Part shown: in pieces, positions 21,411 to 29,687 of the stretch
How positions within the stretch are numbered: position 1 is the first letter of the stretch
How the letters are laid out: every line of letters begins with the position of its first letter
Source of the DNA: Hyphomonadaceae bacterium
GTDB taxonomy: Bacteria > Pseudomonadota > Alphaproteobacteria > Rhizobiales > Hyphomicrobiaceae
Length of the DNA: 64,000 bases
Direction: 5' to 3'
Assembly (NCBI GenBank): GCA_019747815.1
Contig: JAIEQJ010000022.1
Location: 1 to 64,000, forward strand
Position numbers and translations under genes: made by a program
Notes under the pieces: model-generated
Seen by the model: the letters and a program-made list of their open reading frames with translations, nothing else
Database searches by the model: none
Told to the model about the DNA's origin: nothing

Positions 21411-21809
21411 ATGCGGCGTAGCCGGTCCAGGCGCGAGCCCACACACAAGGCCAGGCACGGGCGATGTGCCGTCTTGGCGAGCATGATCGTGCTGGCGGCG
21501 GCGACAGCACCGGGCGCGGCGAGCGTCAGATGGGACACGCGCGGCACCTTCGAAGCGTGCCTCGAGCAGCGGCTGAACGACTGGATCAACGCCAAGGCGG
21601 CGCTGGTGCTGAACGAGGACCCGGCGGCCGCAGAGATCGACGACATGGACGTGGCGCTGTGGGCCGTGGCCGCGCTGCAGGGCTGCGAGGAGGAGGTCGG
21701 CCGCGGCAACCAGACCTCCGAGCAGCGCTTCTCGCAGCACATGGCGCATTGGCGCGAGCATATCTACAGCGTCGCGCAGTCCGTGCGGCAGCGGGTGCGC
21801 GCGGATTGA
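21411..21809 (+). CDS. Secreted protein of unknown function, paralogue 1
   Basis: This is a 132-residue protein of no family I recognise. A basic N-terminus and the hydrophobic stretch CAVLASMIVLAAATAPGAA form a signal peptide. The mature part has FEACLEQRLNDWINAKAALVLNEDP, then DDMDVALWAVAALQGCEEEV and RFSQHMAHWREHIYSVAQSV. Two cysteines are kept, perhaps as a disulfide. The next gene encodes a clear paralogue with the same layout, so the two arose by tandem duplication. The three 16-bp repeats sit just before it. A small periplasmic helical protein is likely; its role is unknown. Confidence 0.7.
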   Translation: MRRSRSRREPTHKARHGRCAVLASMIVLAAATAPGAASVRWDTRGTFEACLEQRLNDWINAKAALVLNEDPAAAEIDDMDVALWAVAALQGCEEEVGRGNQTSEQRFSQHMAHWREHIYSVAQSVRQRVRAD

Positions 21810-21964
21810 TCCGGTCGGGCGCAATCCGGGCCGACGCCGATTGCGCCGCTGCCGTGGCCGGCAGGCCGCACTGACCATCCGCCGCACGGCGGCGGCGTCC
21901 TGCATCACTATAGTGCGCGCCAGAGTCGTGCCCCTTGCGGGGCGTCCACGCCAGACGAGAGATC

Positions 21965-22339
21965 ATGATGCGCGTCGTCTGCCGGCGCCCGCGGAGCGTC
22001 CTCTTCACCTGTGCGGCGCTCTTCACGGCCATGGTGGCATCGGTGAGCGCGGCGTCGATCTTCGAGCGCGCCACCCCGTTCCAGGCCTGCCTCGACGGCC
22101 GGCTCGAGACATGGGTCAACGCGCGGGCGGCGCTCGTCGTCAACGAGGATCCGGCGGCCGGCGATATCGACGATGCCGCCGTGGCCAGGTGGGCGATCGA
22201 GGCGCTGGAGGCCTGCCGCACCCAGGCCGGCGGCGCAGACGAGGCATCGCAGGCGCGATTCACCAAGCACGTCGCCCACTGGCGCCAGCACATCTACGAC
22301 CGCGTGCAGGCCATTCGCGAGCGCACCCGGCCGGATTAG
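21965..22339 (+). CDS. Secreted protein of unknown function, paralogue 2
   Basis: This is a 124-residue protein with a signal peptide (VLFTCAALFTAMVASVSA). It shares with the preceding gene the pattern F-ACL--RL--W-NARAAL-VNEDPAA, then IDD--VA-WA-EALEAC and RF-KHVAHWR-HIYD. The two kept cysteines match. Two adjacent ATGs (21965 and 21968) are both possible. The stop codon touches the inverted copy of the dispersed repeat. Conservation between the paralogues at W, H and C positions argues for a real folded domain. Function is unknown. Confidence 0.7.
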   Translation: MMRVVCRRPRSVLFTCAALFTAMVASVSAASIFERATPFQACLDGRLETWVNARAALVVNEDPAAGDIDDAAVARWAIEALEACRTQAGGADEASQARFTKHVAHWRQHIYDRVQAIRERTRPD

Positions 22340-22509
22340 GATCCTTCCCGTCCTTGGTGGACTGACCGAACCGCGGGCTCGCCCACGTCCTGAGCTTGTC
22401 GAAGGACGGGCTGCGCCCACCAAAATCGTGCTTCGACCCTTCGGCAGGCTCAGGGCTCAGCACGGGGTTGGCGAAGCCTCCGCGAGGCAGCCTCAACCGG
22501 AAAGACTCC
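22339..22509 (-). repeat. Dispersed intergenic repeat, copy 2 (inverted)
   Basis: Read on the minus strand this matches the block at 16829-17023 along its whole length, apart from about 25 bp that are extra in copy 1. Shared anchors include CCGGTTGAGGCTGCCTCGCG, GGTGGGCGCAGCCCGTCCTT and GGGCGAGCCCGCGG. It starts within the stop codon region of paralogue 2. The remaining bases to 22652 hold no gene. Confidence 0.85.
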
Positions 22510-22652
22510 AGAGCAGGATCGCTTCGGATTGAAGCATCTTGCCACAAGAGCGAGGGCCTCGGCCGAAGCGTGGCTCCTGCTCTGCATCAGTTGCTGAGAG
22601 TGCGATTCACGTTGCAATGGGAAGCTGCGCTTCCATATGCAACGATCGCGCT

Positions 22653-23204
22653 CTAAGCGCGGCTCGGCGGCGATCCAAGCTTTCTGCCGGATGGCGTTGC
22701 GGCGATGTGAAGACCGCGCGCCGCACCGAGATCGGCGCGCTGCTCGTCCACGATCCGGAACCCCGCAGCCTGCAGGAACCCGGTGCAGCGCGCCGCCAGC
22801 TGCTCGATCTGCGCTGGTGATGGCGGCTCGTAGAAGAGATGCAGTCGTCCGCGCGGCGCAAGCACGCGCCGGACCGCCGCCAGCGCCGGCGCCGGCTGCA
22901 GCCAGAAGACGTTCACGTTGATGGCAAAGATCTTGTCGAAGGGACCATCGAGCGGCGCATCGGCAAGCGCGGCGTGGAGCAGGCGGGCGCGTCCCGATCG
23001 CGTGTGCGCCGCATTTGCCCTTTGCGCGGCGGCGATGGCGATGTGGGACCGGTCGAGGCCAGTCACCTGGCCGGTGCGCAGACGGGTGGCGACGAGGCTG
23101 ATTGCCAGGCCCCTGCCGCAGCCGATCTCGAGGATCAGATCCGTCGTGGCGACCGCCAATGCATCGACGGCCCATGTCGCACGTTGAGGGATTGCGGATC
23201 GCAT
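22653..23204 (-). CDS. Class I SAM-dependent methyltransferase
   Basis: This is a 183-residue Rossmann-fold methyltransferase. Motif I is LEIGCGRGLA, the acidic ribose-binding residue follows in TGLDRSHIAIAAA, and KIFAINVNVFW with a post-motif VRRVLAPRGRLHLFY completes the fold. The substrate is not evident. The ATG at 23204 gives RSAIPQRATWAVDALAV, a compact start; the longer frame upstream looks like non-coding Arg-rich sequence. It is divergent from pyrF with about 220 bp between. Confidence 0.82.
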   Translation of the reverse strand: MRSAIPQRATWAVDALAVATTDLILEIGCGRGLAISLVATRLRTGQVTGLDRSHIAIAAAQRANAAHTRSGRARLLHAALADAPLDGPFDKIFAINVNVFWLQPAPALAAVRRVLAPRGRLHLFYEPPSPAQIEQLAARCTGFLQAAGFRIVDEQRADLGAARGLHIAATPSGRKLGSPPSRA

Positions 23205-23425
23205 GTGTGGCGCGATTGTCGTCTGATTGCGTGCAGAGAGGCAAGAGCGGCCGCCGGCATGAGCGCGCCCATCGCTTCCCGGGACGCCGGATGGCCGGCA
23301 TCGGCAACTCTTTTCAACGCGCGAATCGGGGCCGCGCAGGGGATTTTCATGCCCGAGCCAAAATGCGGCTTGACGCCGTCTCCGACGCGGCCGAAACCTC
23401 GCGCCAGGAACCCTGGAGAGGCCGC

Positions 23426-24157
23426 TTGGCGAGCATCCCCGCACGCGACCGGCTGATTGTGGCGCTCGACCTGCCGAGCGTGGCGGCGGCGCGCGCCTTC
23501 GTGGCGAAGGCCGGGCCGGCGGTGACCTTCTACAAGATCGGGCTGGAGCTCGTCATGACCGGCGGGCTCGAGCTGGCGCGCGAGCTTGCCGGACAGGGCA
23601 AGCAGGTCTTCCTCGACATGAAGCTGCTCGATATCGGCAACACCGTCGAGCGGGCCACGCGCAGCGCCGCCGGCACCGGCGCGACGTTCCTGACCGTGCA
23701 TGGACACGACAGCAAGACGCTCGGCGCGGCGGTGGCGGGCAAGGCGGGAACGGGCCTCAAGATCCTGGCCGTCACCGTGCTGACCAACCTCGATGCCGGC
23801 GATCTGGCCGAGCAGGGACAGGCGGGTGGCGTGGAGGACCTGGTTGCCCGCCGCGCCAAGATCGCGCGGGCGGCGGGCTGCGACGGCGTGGTCGCCTCGG
23901 GCCTGGAAGCGGCGCAGGTGCGCGATGCCGTGGGCCCCGGCATCGCCATCGTCACGCCGGGCATCCGCTTGCCGACGGACGCCGCCGGCGACCAGTCGCG
24001 CATTGCCACGCCGCAGGTCGCCATCGCCGCCGGCGCCGATTTCATCGTGGTCGGCCGGCCCATCACCTCGGCGCCCGACCCCGGCAAGGCGGCGGAGGAC
24101 TTCGTGCAGGCCATCGAGGAGGCGCTGGCCATGCGGTCGCTGGGGCCGCCGGGCTGA
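23426..24157 (+). CDS. pyrF: Orotidine 5'-phosphate decarboxylase
   Basis: This 243-residue TIM-barrel enzyme makes UMP, the last step of pyrimidine synthesis. DRLIVALDLPS opens the barrel. KQVFLDMKLLDIGNTV has the Asp-Lys-x-x-Asp catalytic group, and VTPGIRLP and DFIVVGRPITSAPDP bind phosphate. The start is unusual: TTG at 23426, with GGAGAGG seven to eleven bases ahead, gives the normal length. An ATG at 23363 would add 21 residues and has no binding site. Confidence 0.95.
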   Translation: MASIPARDRLIVALDLPSVAAARAFVAKAGPAVTFYKIGLELVMTGGLELARELAGQGKQVFLDMKLLDIGNTVERATRSAAGTGATFLTVHGHDSKTLGAAVAGKAGTGLKILAVTVLTNLDAGDLAEQGQAGGVEDLVARRAKIARAAGCDGVVASGLEAAQVRDAVGPGIAIVTPGIRLPTDAAGDQSRIATPQVAIAAGADFIVVGRPITSAPDPGKAAEDFVQAIEEALAMRSLGPPG

Positions 24158-24235
24158 TCAGCCCCTGCTCGCCTATTTACCAAGTCTGTGCGCGGCCGGC
24201 TCCAAGGCCCGGAGAGCACACCGTAAAATTTAATC

Positions 24236-24272
24236 CGGCAAAGGTCTTTATAGACCGGCCGGCTGCCTTTTT
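24236..24272 (+). terminator. Possible terminator after pyrF
   Basis: GGCA pairs with TGCC around an inner GGTCT/AGACC hairpin and is followed by five T residues. It lies 80-115 bases after the pyrF stop. The interrupted stem makes it a weak call. The remaining bases to 24370 are presumably the leader of the eptA-like gene. Confidence 0.4.
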
Positions 24273-24370
24273 CCCGACACGGATACCCCGACTATAGACG
24301 GGCGCAGCCGAGCTCAAGGCACGTCGTTGATGCCCTGCCGCGTGGATCAACCGGCACCCGTCTCACGGCC

Positions 24371-26008
24371 ATGACATCGAAAACATCGATCCGCTCCGAG
24401 ATCGCCATCGTGTGCGTGTCGGTGTTCTTCCTCGTGGCCTTCAACGCCGCGTTCTGGCACCAATTCGTGAGCGCTCTGGCGCCGCTGGATACCCATGAGC
24501 GGCTGTTCATCGCAGCGATGGCGATCGTCGGCTTCGGTCTGCTGGCGCTGTTCTTCAGCCTCTTCACGCCCCGCTATCTGCTGAAGCCGGGGATCACCGT
24601 GCTTCTGCTGCTGAGCGCGGCGGCCGCCTATTTCATCAACGAGTACGGCATTGTCATCGATGCCGACATGATCAGGAACGTCACCAACACCAACCCCGGC
24701 GAGACGTACGATCTGCTCACGGGCAAGCTTATCCTCTACATCGTCGGTCTCGGCGTCCTGCCGGCGCTTCTGCTGTGGGCGTTGCCGATATCGTATCGCC
24801 CGTTCTGGCAGGATGTGTGGTTCAAGACCAAGGCCGCGGCGGTGCTCGTCGCGCTGATCGTGCTGGTGCTGCTGCCGTTTACCGGCACCGCCATGTCGTT
24901 CTTCCGGGAAAACCGCGTGCTGATGCGCATCTTCACGCCGCTGAACTATGTGTCTGCGATCATCAGCTACAGCCGCGGCACGCTGGAGGCGAAGGCGAGG
25001 GCGCCGCGCCCGTACGGCCAGGATGCGCACAAGGCTGAGGTCTGGGCGGAGCGCAAGAGGAAGACGCTCACGGTCCTCGTCATCGGCGAGACGGCGCGCG
25101 CCAAGAACTTCTCGCTGAACGGCTACGCGCGTGAAACCAACCCGCTGCTGAGCAAGATGCCCGGGCTCATCTACTACACGCAGGCGCACTCCTGCGGGAC
25201 GGCGACGGCGCAGTCGGTGCCGTGCATGTTTTCCGGCCAGGGCCGTGCCGGATACCGGCAGGCGGCCGGACAGGAGGGCCTGCTGCACATCCTCCAGCGC
25301 GCCGGATTTTCGGTGTTGTGGCGCGAGAACCAGGGCGGCTGCGCGGGAGTCTGCAAGGGCATAGCCACGGAGGCCGTCGGCGGCGCCACGCGCAAACTGT
25401 TCGAGCTCGCAGAGTCGCCCGACGAGAACCTGCTGGCCGGCCTGCAGGACAGGATCGACGCCATGCCGGGCGACGGGGTTATCGTTCTGCACATGATGGG
25501 GAGCCACGGCCCGGCCTACTACAAGCGCTATCCGGCGGCCTTCGAGCGCTTCCGGCCCGCCTGCAAGGAAAGCCAGTTCAGCCGCTGCCAGGACGCGGAG
25601 ATCGTCAATAGCTACGACAACACCATCGTCTATACCGACTATGTGCTGGCGCAGCTCATTGCGCTGCTGGCGGAACGGGACCGGCAGGGCCTGCCCACGG
25701 CCATGATGTATTTCTCCGACCACGGCGAATCCCTGGGCGAGGGCAATGTCTATCTGCACGGCCTTCCCTATGCGTTCGCGCCGGATGTGCAGAAGCACGT
25801 GCCCTTCCTGATGTGGCTGTCGCCGAAGCTGCAGGCGGACCTGCGCGTCAACGCATCGTGCCTGGAGCGCCGCCGGCACGAGCCGGTGAGCCACGACAAC
25901 TTCTTCCACTCGGTGCTCGGTCTGCTCGACGTGAAAACCAGCGCCTACGAGCCCGGCCTGGACCTCTTTGCCGCCTGCCGCAGCGCGCCCGCTCCTGTTG
26001 ACGACTGA
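24371..26008 (+). CDS. eptA: Lipid A phosphoethanolamine transferase (EptA-like)
   Basis: This 545-residue inner-membrane enzyme adds phosphoethanolamine to lipid A. Five N-terminal membrane helices (to about residue 175) precede a periplasmic alkaline-phosphatase-like domain. Visible are the metal-binding GETARAKNFSLNGY (Glu240), the nucleophile motif CGTATAQSVPCMFS (Thr277 or Thr279), MMGSHGPAYY and FSDHGESLGE. Paired cysteines (QGGCAGVC, ACKESQFSRC) match the family's disulfides. Such enzymes reduce surface charge and give resistance to polymyxin-type peptides. No two-component regulator lies next to it. Confidence 0.93.
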   Translation: MTSKTSIRSEIAIVCVSVFFLVAFNAAFWHQFVSALAPLDTHERLFIAAMAIVGFGLLALFFSLFTPRYLLKPGITVLLLLSAAAAYFINEYGIVIDADMIRNVTNTNPGETYDLLTGKLILYIVGLGVLPALLLWALPISYRPFWQDVWFKTKAAAVLVALIVLVLLPFTGTAMSFFRENRVLMRIFTPLNYVSAIISYSRGTLEAKARAPRPYGQDAHKAEVWAERKRKTLTVLVIGETARAKNFSLNGYARETNPLLSKMPGLIYYTQAHSCGTATAQSVPCMFSGQGRAGYRQAAGQEGLLHILQRAGFSVLWRENQGGCAGVCKGIATEAVGGATRKLFELAESPDENLLAGLQDRIDAMPGDGVIVLHMMGSHGPAYYKRYPAAFERFRPACKESQFSRCQDAEIVNSYDNTIVYTDYVLAQLIALLAERDRQGLPTAMMYFSDHGESLGEGNVYLHGLPYAFAPDVQKHVPFLMWLSPKLQADLRVNASCLERRRHEPVSHDNFFHSVLGLLDVKTSAYEPGLDLFAACRSAPAPVDD

Positions 26009-26185
26009 GCGGCCGCCGCAAGAGGGCGCCGGAGTGGAGACCGTCGGCGGGATGTCGCGACCATCGATCCCTGGTCGGCGCCGCAGCCGGCCGACGCCGT
26101 ATCGCATACGATCAACTTCCAAATCTGCCGCTTCTGTGATCTTGCTACCTGCCTTGCATCAGCGCATCCCACCCAGGAGAACAGC

Positions 26186-26473
26186 ATGCCCAAAGCCTAT
26201 GTCATCGCACGCGCCAACGTCACCAATCCGGCGGCGTGGGCCGAGTATGCGGCCAAGGCCAGCGAGGCCATCAAGCAGTACGGCGGCACCCCGCTCGTGC
26301 GCGGCGGCCGCATCGAGGTGGCCGAGGGAGAGGGCCGTGCGCGCAACGTGGTGATCGAGTTCGCCAGCTTCGAGGCCGCGCGCGCCTATGCGCATTCGCC
26401 CGAGTATGCGGCGGCGCGCAAGCTGCGCCAGGGCGCCGGCGTCATCGACATCGTGATCGTCGAGGGCGCCTGA
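26186..26473 (+). CDS. DUF1330 family protein
   Basis: This is a 95-residue ferredoxin-like, dimeric alpha/beta-barrel protein. KAYVIARANVTNPAAWAEYAAKA, then GGRIEVAEGEGRARNVVIEFASFEAARAYAHSPEY, is the family pattern. Function is unknown in general. CCACCCAGGAGAACAGC supplies a strong AGGAGA ahead of the ATG. A palindrome CGTATCGCATACG at 26098-26110 lies in the leader and could be an operator. Nothing else in the 177-bp gap after eptA looks coding. Confidence 0.88.
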   Translation: MPKAYVIARANVTNPAAWAEYAAKASEAIKQYGGTPLVRGGRIEVAEGEGRARNVVIEFASFEAARAYAHSPEYAAARKLRQGAGVIDIVIVEGA

Positions 26474-26541
26474 GGCTCTCGCTGCGCGTGCAAGGTGCGA
26501 TCCACAACGCAAGCGCGCGAATCGCATTACACTTCAGCCCA

Positions 26542-26654
26542 CAGAGCCGAAAGGCTCTGACAATGAGGGCTCCGTGCTTCCGTCACAGAGGACGGAGTCC
26601 GTCTCCACCACTAGGACCTTCGTTCTCTCCCCTACGGGAACGAAGGTCCTTTTT
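26542..26654 (+). ncRNA. Candidate small RNA with three hairpins
   Basis: Three stems follow each other. CAGAGCC-GAAA-GGCTCTG lies at 26542-26559. A 9-bp stem pairs GGGCTCCGT (26567-26575) with ACGGAGTCC (26592-26600), with one G-U pair. A perfect 12-bp terminator stem lies at 26614-26649 and is followed by TTTTT. The region carries no credible open frame. It could be an independent small RNA or a processed 3' end of the DUF1330 message. The unpaired TCTCCCCTA in the last loop is pyrimidine-rich and could bind ribosome binding sites. I see no clear promoter. Confidence 0.5.
26614..26654 (+). terminator. Strong intrinsic terminator
   Basis: GGACCTTCGTTC (26614-26625) pairs perfectly with GAACGAAGGTCC (26638-26649) and is followed by five T residues. 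It acts only rightward, because the left side has no A-run. This is the clearest intrinsic terminator in the window. Confidence 0.85.
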
Positions 26655-26725
26655 AGTGCCCGCCGGCCCTTCGGACCGGTGTGGGGCGCGTCGCGCCCGT
26701 AGCCCCTGGGTCCCGGCTCTGCGCT

Positions 26726-26777
26726 GCGCTTCGGCCGGGATGACACCGAGGGGTGAGCGCTTCGGCCGGGATGACAC
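26726..26777 (+). repeat. Pair of 21-bp REP-like direct repeats
   Basis: An identical 21-bp sequence (starting GCGCTTCGGCC and ending GGGATGACAC) occurs at 26726-26746 and 26757-26777. The GCCGGGATGAC end recurs near 27346, 42103 and 48320, mostly next to GATCGCGGG. This is one interspersed repeat family of the genome, here between the small RNA candidate and the decarboxylase-like gene. Confidence 0.75.
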
Positions 26778-26798
26778 ACCTTCGATAGCCTGAAAGGC

Positions 26799-27182
26799 TC
26801 AGACCTGCTGTGCCTGGCGCAGGACGTCGGCGGCGATGCGGTGCGCCTCATTGGCGGCGGGAATGCCGCAGTACAGGGCGACGAGCAGGAGGATCTCCTG
26901 GATTTCCTCGCCGCTGCAGCCGTTCTTCACGGCACCCTGCACATGCACGCGCAGCTCGTTGGAATGGCCGGTTGCCGCCATCATGGCGATCAGAGCGAGC
27001 GACTTGGTGGCCAGCGGAAGGGCCGGCCGGCTCCAGACATCGCCATAGGCATAAGCATTGACGATATGCTGCAGGGGTTTGCCAAAATCGCCGAGCGCGC
27101 TCATCCGCTGGTCCACGGTCTCGCGTCCGAACAACTCGACACGCAGCTTCAGTCCGCGGTCATGCAGCTCTTGCACATCCAT
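26799..27182 (-). CDS. Carboxymuconolactone decarboxylase family protein
   Basis: This is a 127-residue helical protein of the AhpD-like/CMD fold. Near the N-terminus is the sequence GLKLRVELFGRETVDQRM. NAYAYGDVWSRPALPLATKSL and HVQGAVKNGCSGEEIQEILLLVALYCGIPAANEA match the gamma-carboxymuconolactone decarboxylase (PcaC) branch. The two cysteines are not in a CxxC pair, so peroxidase-linked AhpD chemistry is unlikely. It lies 181 bases after the Bug-type binding protein gene on the same strand. A catabolic role is plausible; the true substrate is unknown. Confidence 0.85.
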   Translation of the reverse strand: MDVQELHDRGLKLRVELFGRETVDQRMSALGDFGKPLQHIVNAYAYGDVWSRPALPLATKSLALIAMMAATGHSNELRVHVQGAVKNGCSGEEIQEILLLVALYCGIPAANEAHRIAADVLRQAQQV

Positions 27183-27225
27183 CCTTCATCTCCCATGCGC
27201 TTGTTTTGCCAACGGCCTTCACCCC

Positions 27226-27363
27226 GTCATCCCCCAAGAATGGCGCCCCGGTCCGGGGGCCGGGCAGGCTGCGCAATCTCCCGGACCCGGCGCCACACGC
27301 GATCGCGGGTCAAGTCTTGGCCCTGGCAGCTCGCGCTGCGCCCGAGGCCGGGATGACAGCCTG
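27226..27363. repeat. REP-family element between two minus-strand genes
   Basis: The segment begins GTCATCCCCC and ends GGCCGGGATGAC, with GATCGCGGGTCAA inside. These are the same edges as the repeats at 42103 and 48287. It fills most of the gap upstream of the CMD-family gene. Confidence 0.55.
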
Positions 27364-28338
27364 TCATCGCTGCTCGATGCCGGCCGTCTCGCGCACGGCG
27401 TTCCAGCGGGCGAACTCGGCCGCCATGAATGCGCCGAACGCCTCGGCGGTGGAGCCCTGCACGACGACGCCCGCGCTGCCGAGGCGCTGGCGGACCGGAG
27501 CTTCCGCCAGGATGTCGAGCAGCGTCTTGTTGAGCTTGGCAATGACGGAGGGCGGGGTGCCGCGCGGCGCGAACACGCCATACCACGTCGTCACGTCGTA
27601 GCCCGGCAGCAACCCGGATTCGATGGCCGTCGGCACATTGGGCATCACCGGAAACCGGTCCTTGCCGGTCACGGCCAGCGCCTTCAGCTCGCCGGATTGC
27701 ACCTGCCCGATCAAGGCCGAGACCGTGTCGAACAGCACGTCCACCTGCCTGCCGAGAACCGCCGAGATCGCCTCGGGGGAATTGCGGAAGGGCACGTGCA
27801 CCATCTTCACGCCGGCGATCTGCATGAAGAGCTCGGCCGAGAAATGCTGGGTCGCGCCGAAGCCGGCGCTGGCAAACACGATCCTGCCCGGGTCGGACTT
27901 GGCGGCGGCGATCAGGTCCTTGACGGTGCCGGCCGGAAAATCCGGCCGTGCCACGATCAGCAGGCTTGCCGTCGCCACCAGCGATACGGGATCGAAATCC
28001 GCCAGCGTGTCGTAGCGCGGCGATTTCTTCATCGTGGCGGCGATGATCTGCCCGGCGGTCATCATGCCGAGGGTGTAGCCGTCCTTGTCGGCCCGGGCGA
28101 CGAGCTCGTTGCCGAGCGTGCCGCCGGCACCCGGCCGGTTCTCGATGACCACGGGTTGCCCCAGCCGTTCCTGCATCGTCTGCCCGAGAATGCGGCTGAT
28201 GATGTCGGCGCCGCCGCCGGCACCAAACGAGACGATGATGCGGATCGGCCTTTGCGGCCAGTCCTGGGCGGGCGCGGGGGCGGCAAATGCCGTGATGCAG
28301 ACAACGCCGGCGGCCAGGGCCCAGATCGCCGTGTTCAT
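27364..28338 (-). CDS. Bug/TctC-type periplasmic solute-binding protein
   Basis: This is a 324-residue periplasmic binding protein of the tripartite tricarboxylate transporter family. A signal peptide (MNTAIWALAAGVVCITAFAAPAPA) precedes WPQRPIRIIVSFGAGGGADIISR, the Bug signature. VIENRPGAGGTLGNELVARA, IVFASAGFGATQHFSAE and VPFRNSPEAISAVLGRQVDVLFD follow. The membrane partners TctA and TctB are not in the window, as is common for these expanded families. The ATG at 28338 begins the signal peptide; the longer frame is not plausible. Ligands are usually organic acids. Confidence 0.92.
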   Translation of the reverse strand: MNTAIWALAAGVVCITAFAAPAPAQDWPQRPIRIIVSFGAGGGADIISRILGQTMQERLGQPVVIENRPGAGGTLGNELVARADKDGYTLGMMTAGQIIAATMKKSPRYDTLADFDPVSLVATASLLIVARPDFPAGTVKDLIAAAKSDPGRIVFASAGFGATQHFSAELFMQIAGVKMVHVPFRNSPEAISAVLGRQVDVLFDTVSALIGQVQSGELKALAVTGKDRFPVMPNVPTAIESGLLPGYDVTTWYGVFAPRGTPPSVIAKLNKTLLDILAEAPVRQRLGSAGVVVQGSTAEAFGAFMAAEFARWNAVRETAGIEQR

Positions 28339-28734
28339 GGCTCGTCCTCGTGCGCACAGTTGCCGGTCCGGGCTCCAATGCCGCCGCTTGGCCTCACCGT
28401 GCCGGCGGTTGGAATTTTTCGCGCGGCATGCCCGCGCGGCGGCACTCAAGGCGCAGGCCTCGCCCGTGCCCTGGCCGCGCCGGCCGGCGGGCGGTCTTGC
28501 GACCGAGCATCGGCCGCTGAATGGGCCTGAGAGCAGTTGCATGAACGCCCCTCGTCAGCTCTGCAGGCTGGCCTGCAGACTGGCTCAGCCGCGCAGCGCT
28601 TGTCAGAAAGCCGCAATGCGCGCGCGGCTCCCGGCTGCGTGGAAGCGCCATGCTATGAGATGTTCTGTCATCGAACAAGTTCGCCGTCCAAGCCCGAGGC
28701 GGATCAGGGGATTTGCATGCCAGCCGGCGTGACA

Positions 28735-28795
28735 AATCAGGATGACGGGTGGCCAGGATGACGGTGGCCAGGATGACGGTGGCATGACGGGCCAT
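28735..28795 (+). repeat. Short tandem repeat, about 15-bp unit
   Basis: CAGGATGACGGTGGC occurs twice in tandem, with a flanking variant copy on each side (TCAGGATGACGGGTGGC before, and GGCATGACGGGCC after). It lies in the leader of the class II aldolase gene. The 400 bp upstream, from 28339, holds no gene I can support. Confidence 0.75.
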
Positions 28796-28889
28796 TCCTT
28801 CGCCATTGCCCGGGCCGCGGCGAGTGACGCCGGCGGACGGACCGGGCTAGGATGGCCCGCAGCAATCCGCCATGCCGGAAGGAAGCGCC

Positions 28890-29675
28890 ATGGGTGTGCC
28901 CAAGATCGCGATCGACTACGGCCCCGCCAGGCTCAAGAGCGTGAGCCGCGAGGAATGGGAAGCGCGCGTGCTGCTGGCGGCGTGCTACCGCGTGTTCGCC
29001 CATCTCGGCTGGACGGAGCTGATCTACAACCACATCACGCTCAGGGTGCCGGGGCCCGATAAGCACCTGCTCATCAATCCGTTCGGCCTGCACTACACCG
29101 AGATCACCGCCTCCAACCTCGTGAAGATCGATCTCGACGGCACCATCCTCTCCGACAGCCGATGGCCGATCAATCCGGCGGGGCTGGCGCCGCACGCCAC
29201 CGTGCACAGGACCATCGACAGCGCCCATTGCGTCATGCACACGCACACCACCGCGGGCCTCGCCGTGGCGTGCACCAAGGGCGGGCTGTCGATGACCAAC
29301 TTCTATTCCGCCCAGCTCCACGGCAAGGTCGCCTATCACGATTTCGAAGGCATCACGGTGGAGGCCGACGAGGGCCCGCGCATGCTGAAAAGCATGGGCG
29401 GCAAGCCGATCCTGGTGCTGCGCAATCACGGCCTGCTGGCCTGGGGCGAGACGCTGCCGCAGGCGTTTGCGCATCTGTGGACCATCCAGCGCGCGTGCGA
29501 GATCCAGGTGGCGGCCAGGGCCATGGGCGATGCGCTGATCGAGATTCCAACGCTGGTGCTGGAGCAGGCCACCGCCAAGTCGCTGCAGTTCGATCCCCAG
29601 TATGGCGCCGGCGTCGATATGTTCAACGCGCTGATCCGCCAGATCGACCGCATCGATCAGTCCTACAAGAGTTGA
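28890..29675 (+). CDS. Class II aldolase/adducin family protein
   Basis: This is a 261-residue zinc-dependent aldolase-fold protein. NHITLRVPGPDKHLLINPFG, the zinc ligands in VMHTHTTAG, and LRNHGLLAWGETLPQAF with a third histidine are present. Members act as aldolases or decarboxylases on phosphorylated or free sugars and acids, so the substrate is open. The start at 28890 is chosen because GGAAGG stands seven bases before it; an ATG at 28872 precedes that site. The panE-like gene follows 12 bases later on the same strand, so the pair probably shares a transcript. Confidence 0.9.
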   Translation: MGVPKIAIDYGPARLKSVSREEWEARVLLAACYRVFAHLGWTELIYNHITLRVPGPDKHLLINPFGLHYTEITASNLVKIDLDGTILSDSRWPINPAGLAPHATVHRTIDSAHCVMHTHTTAGLAVACTKGGLSMTNFYSAQLHGKVAYHDFEGITVEADEGPRMLKSMGGKPILVLRNHGLLAWGETLPQAFAHLWTIQRACEIQVAARAMGDALIEIPTLVLEQATAKSLQFDPQYGAGVDMFNALIRQIDRIDQSYKS

Positions 29676-29687
29676 GGCGTGCCGCGC

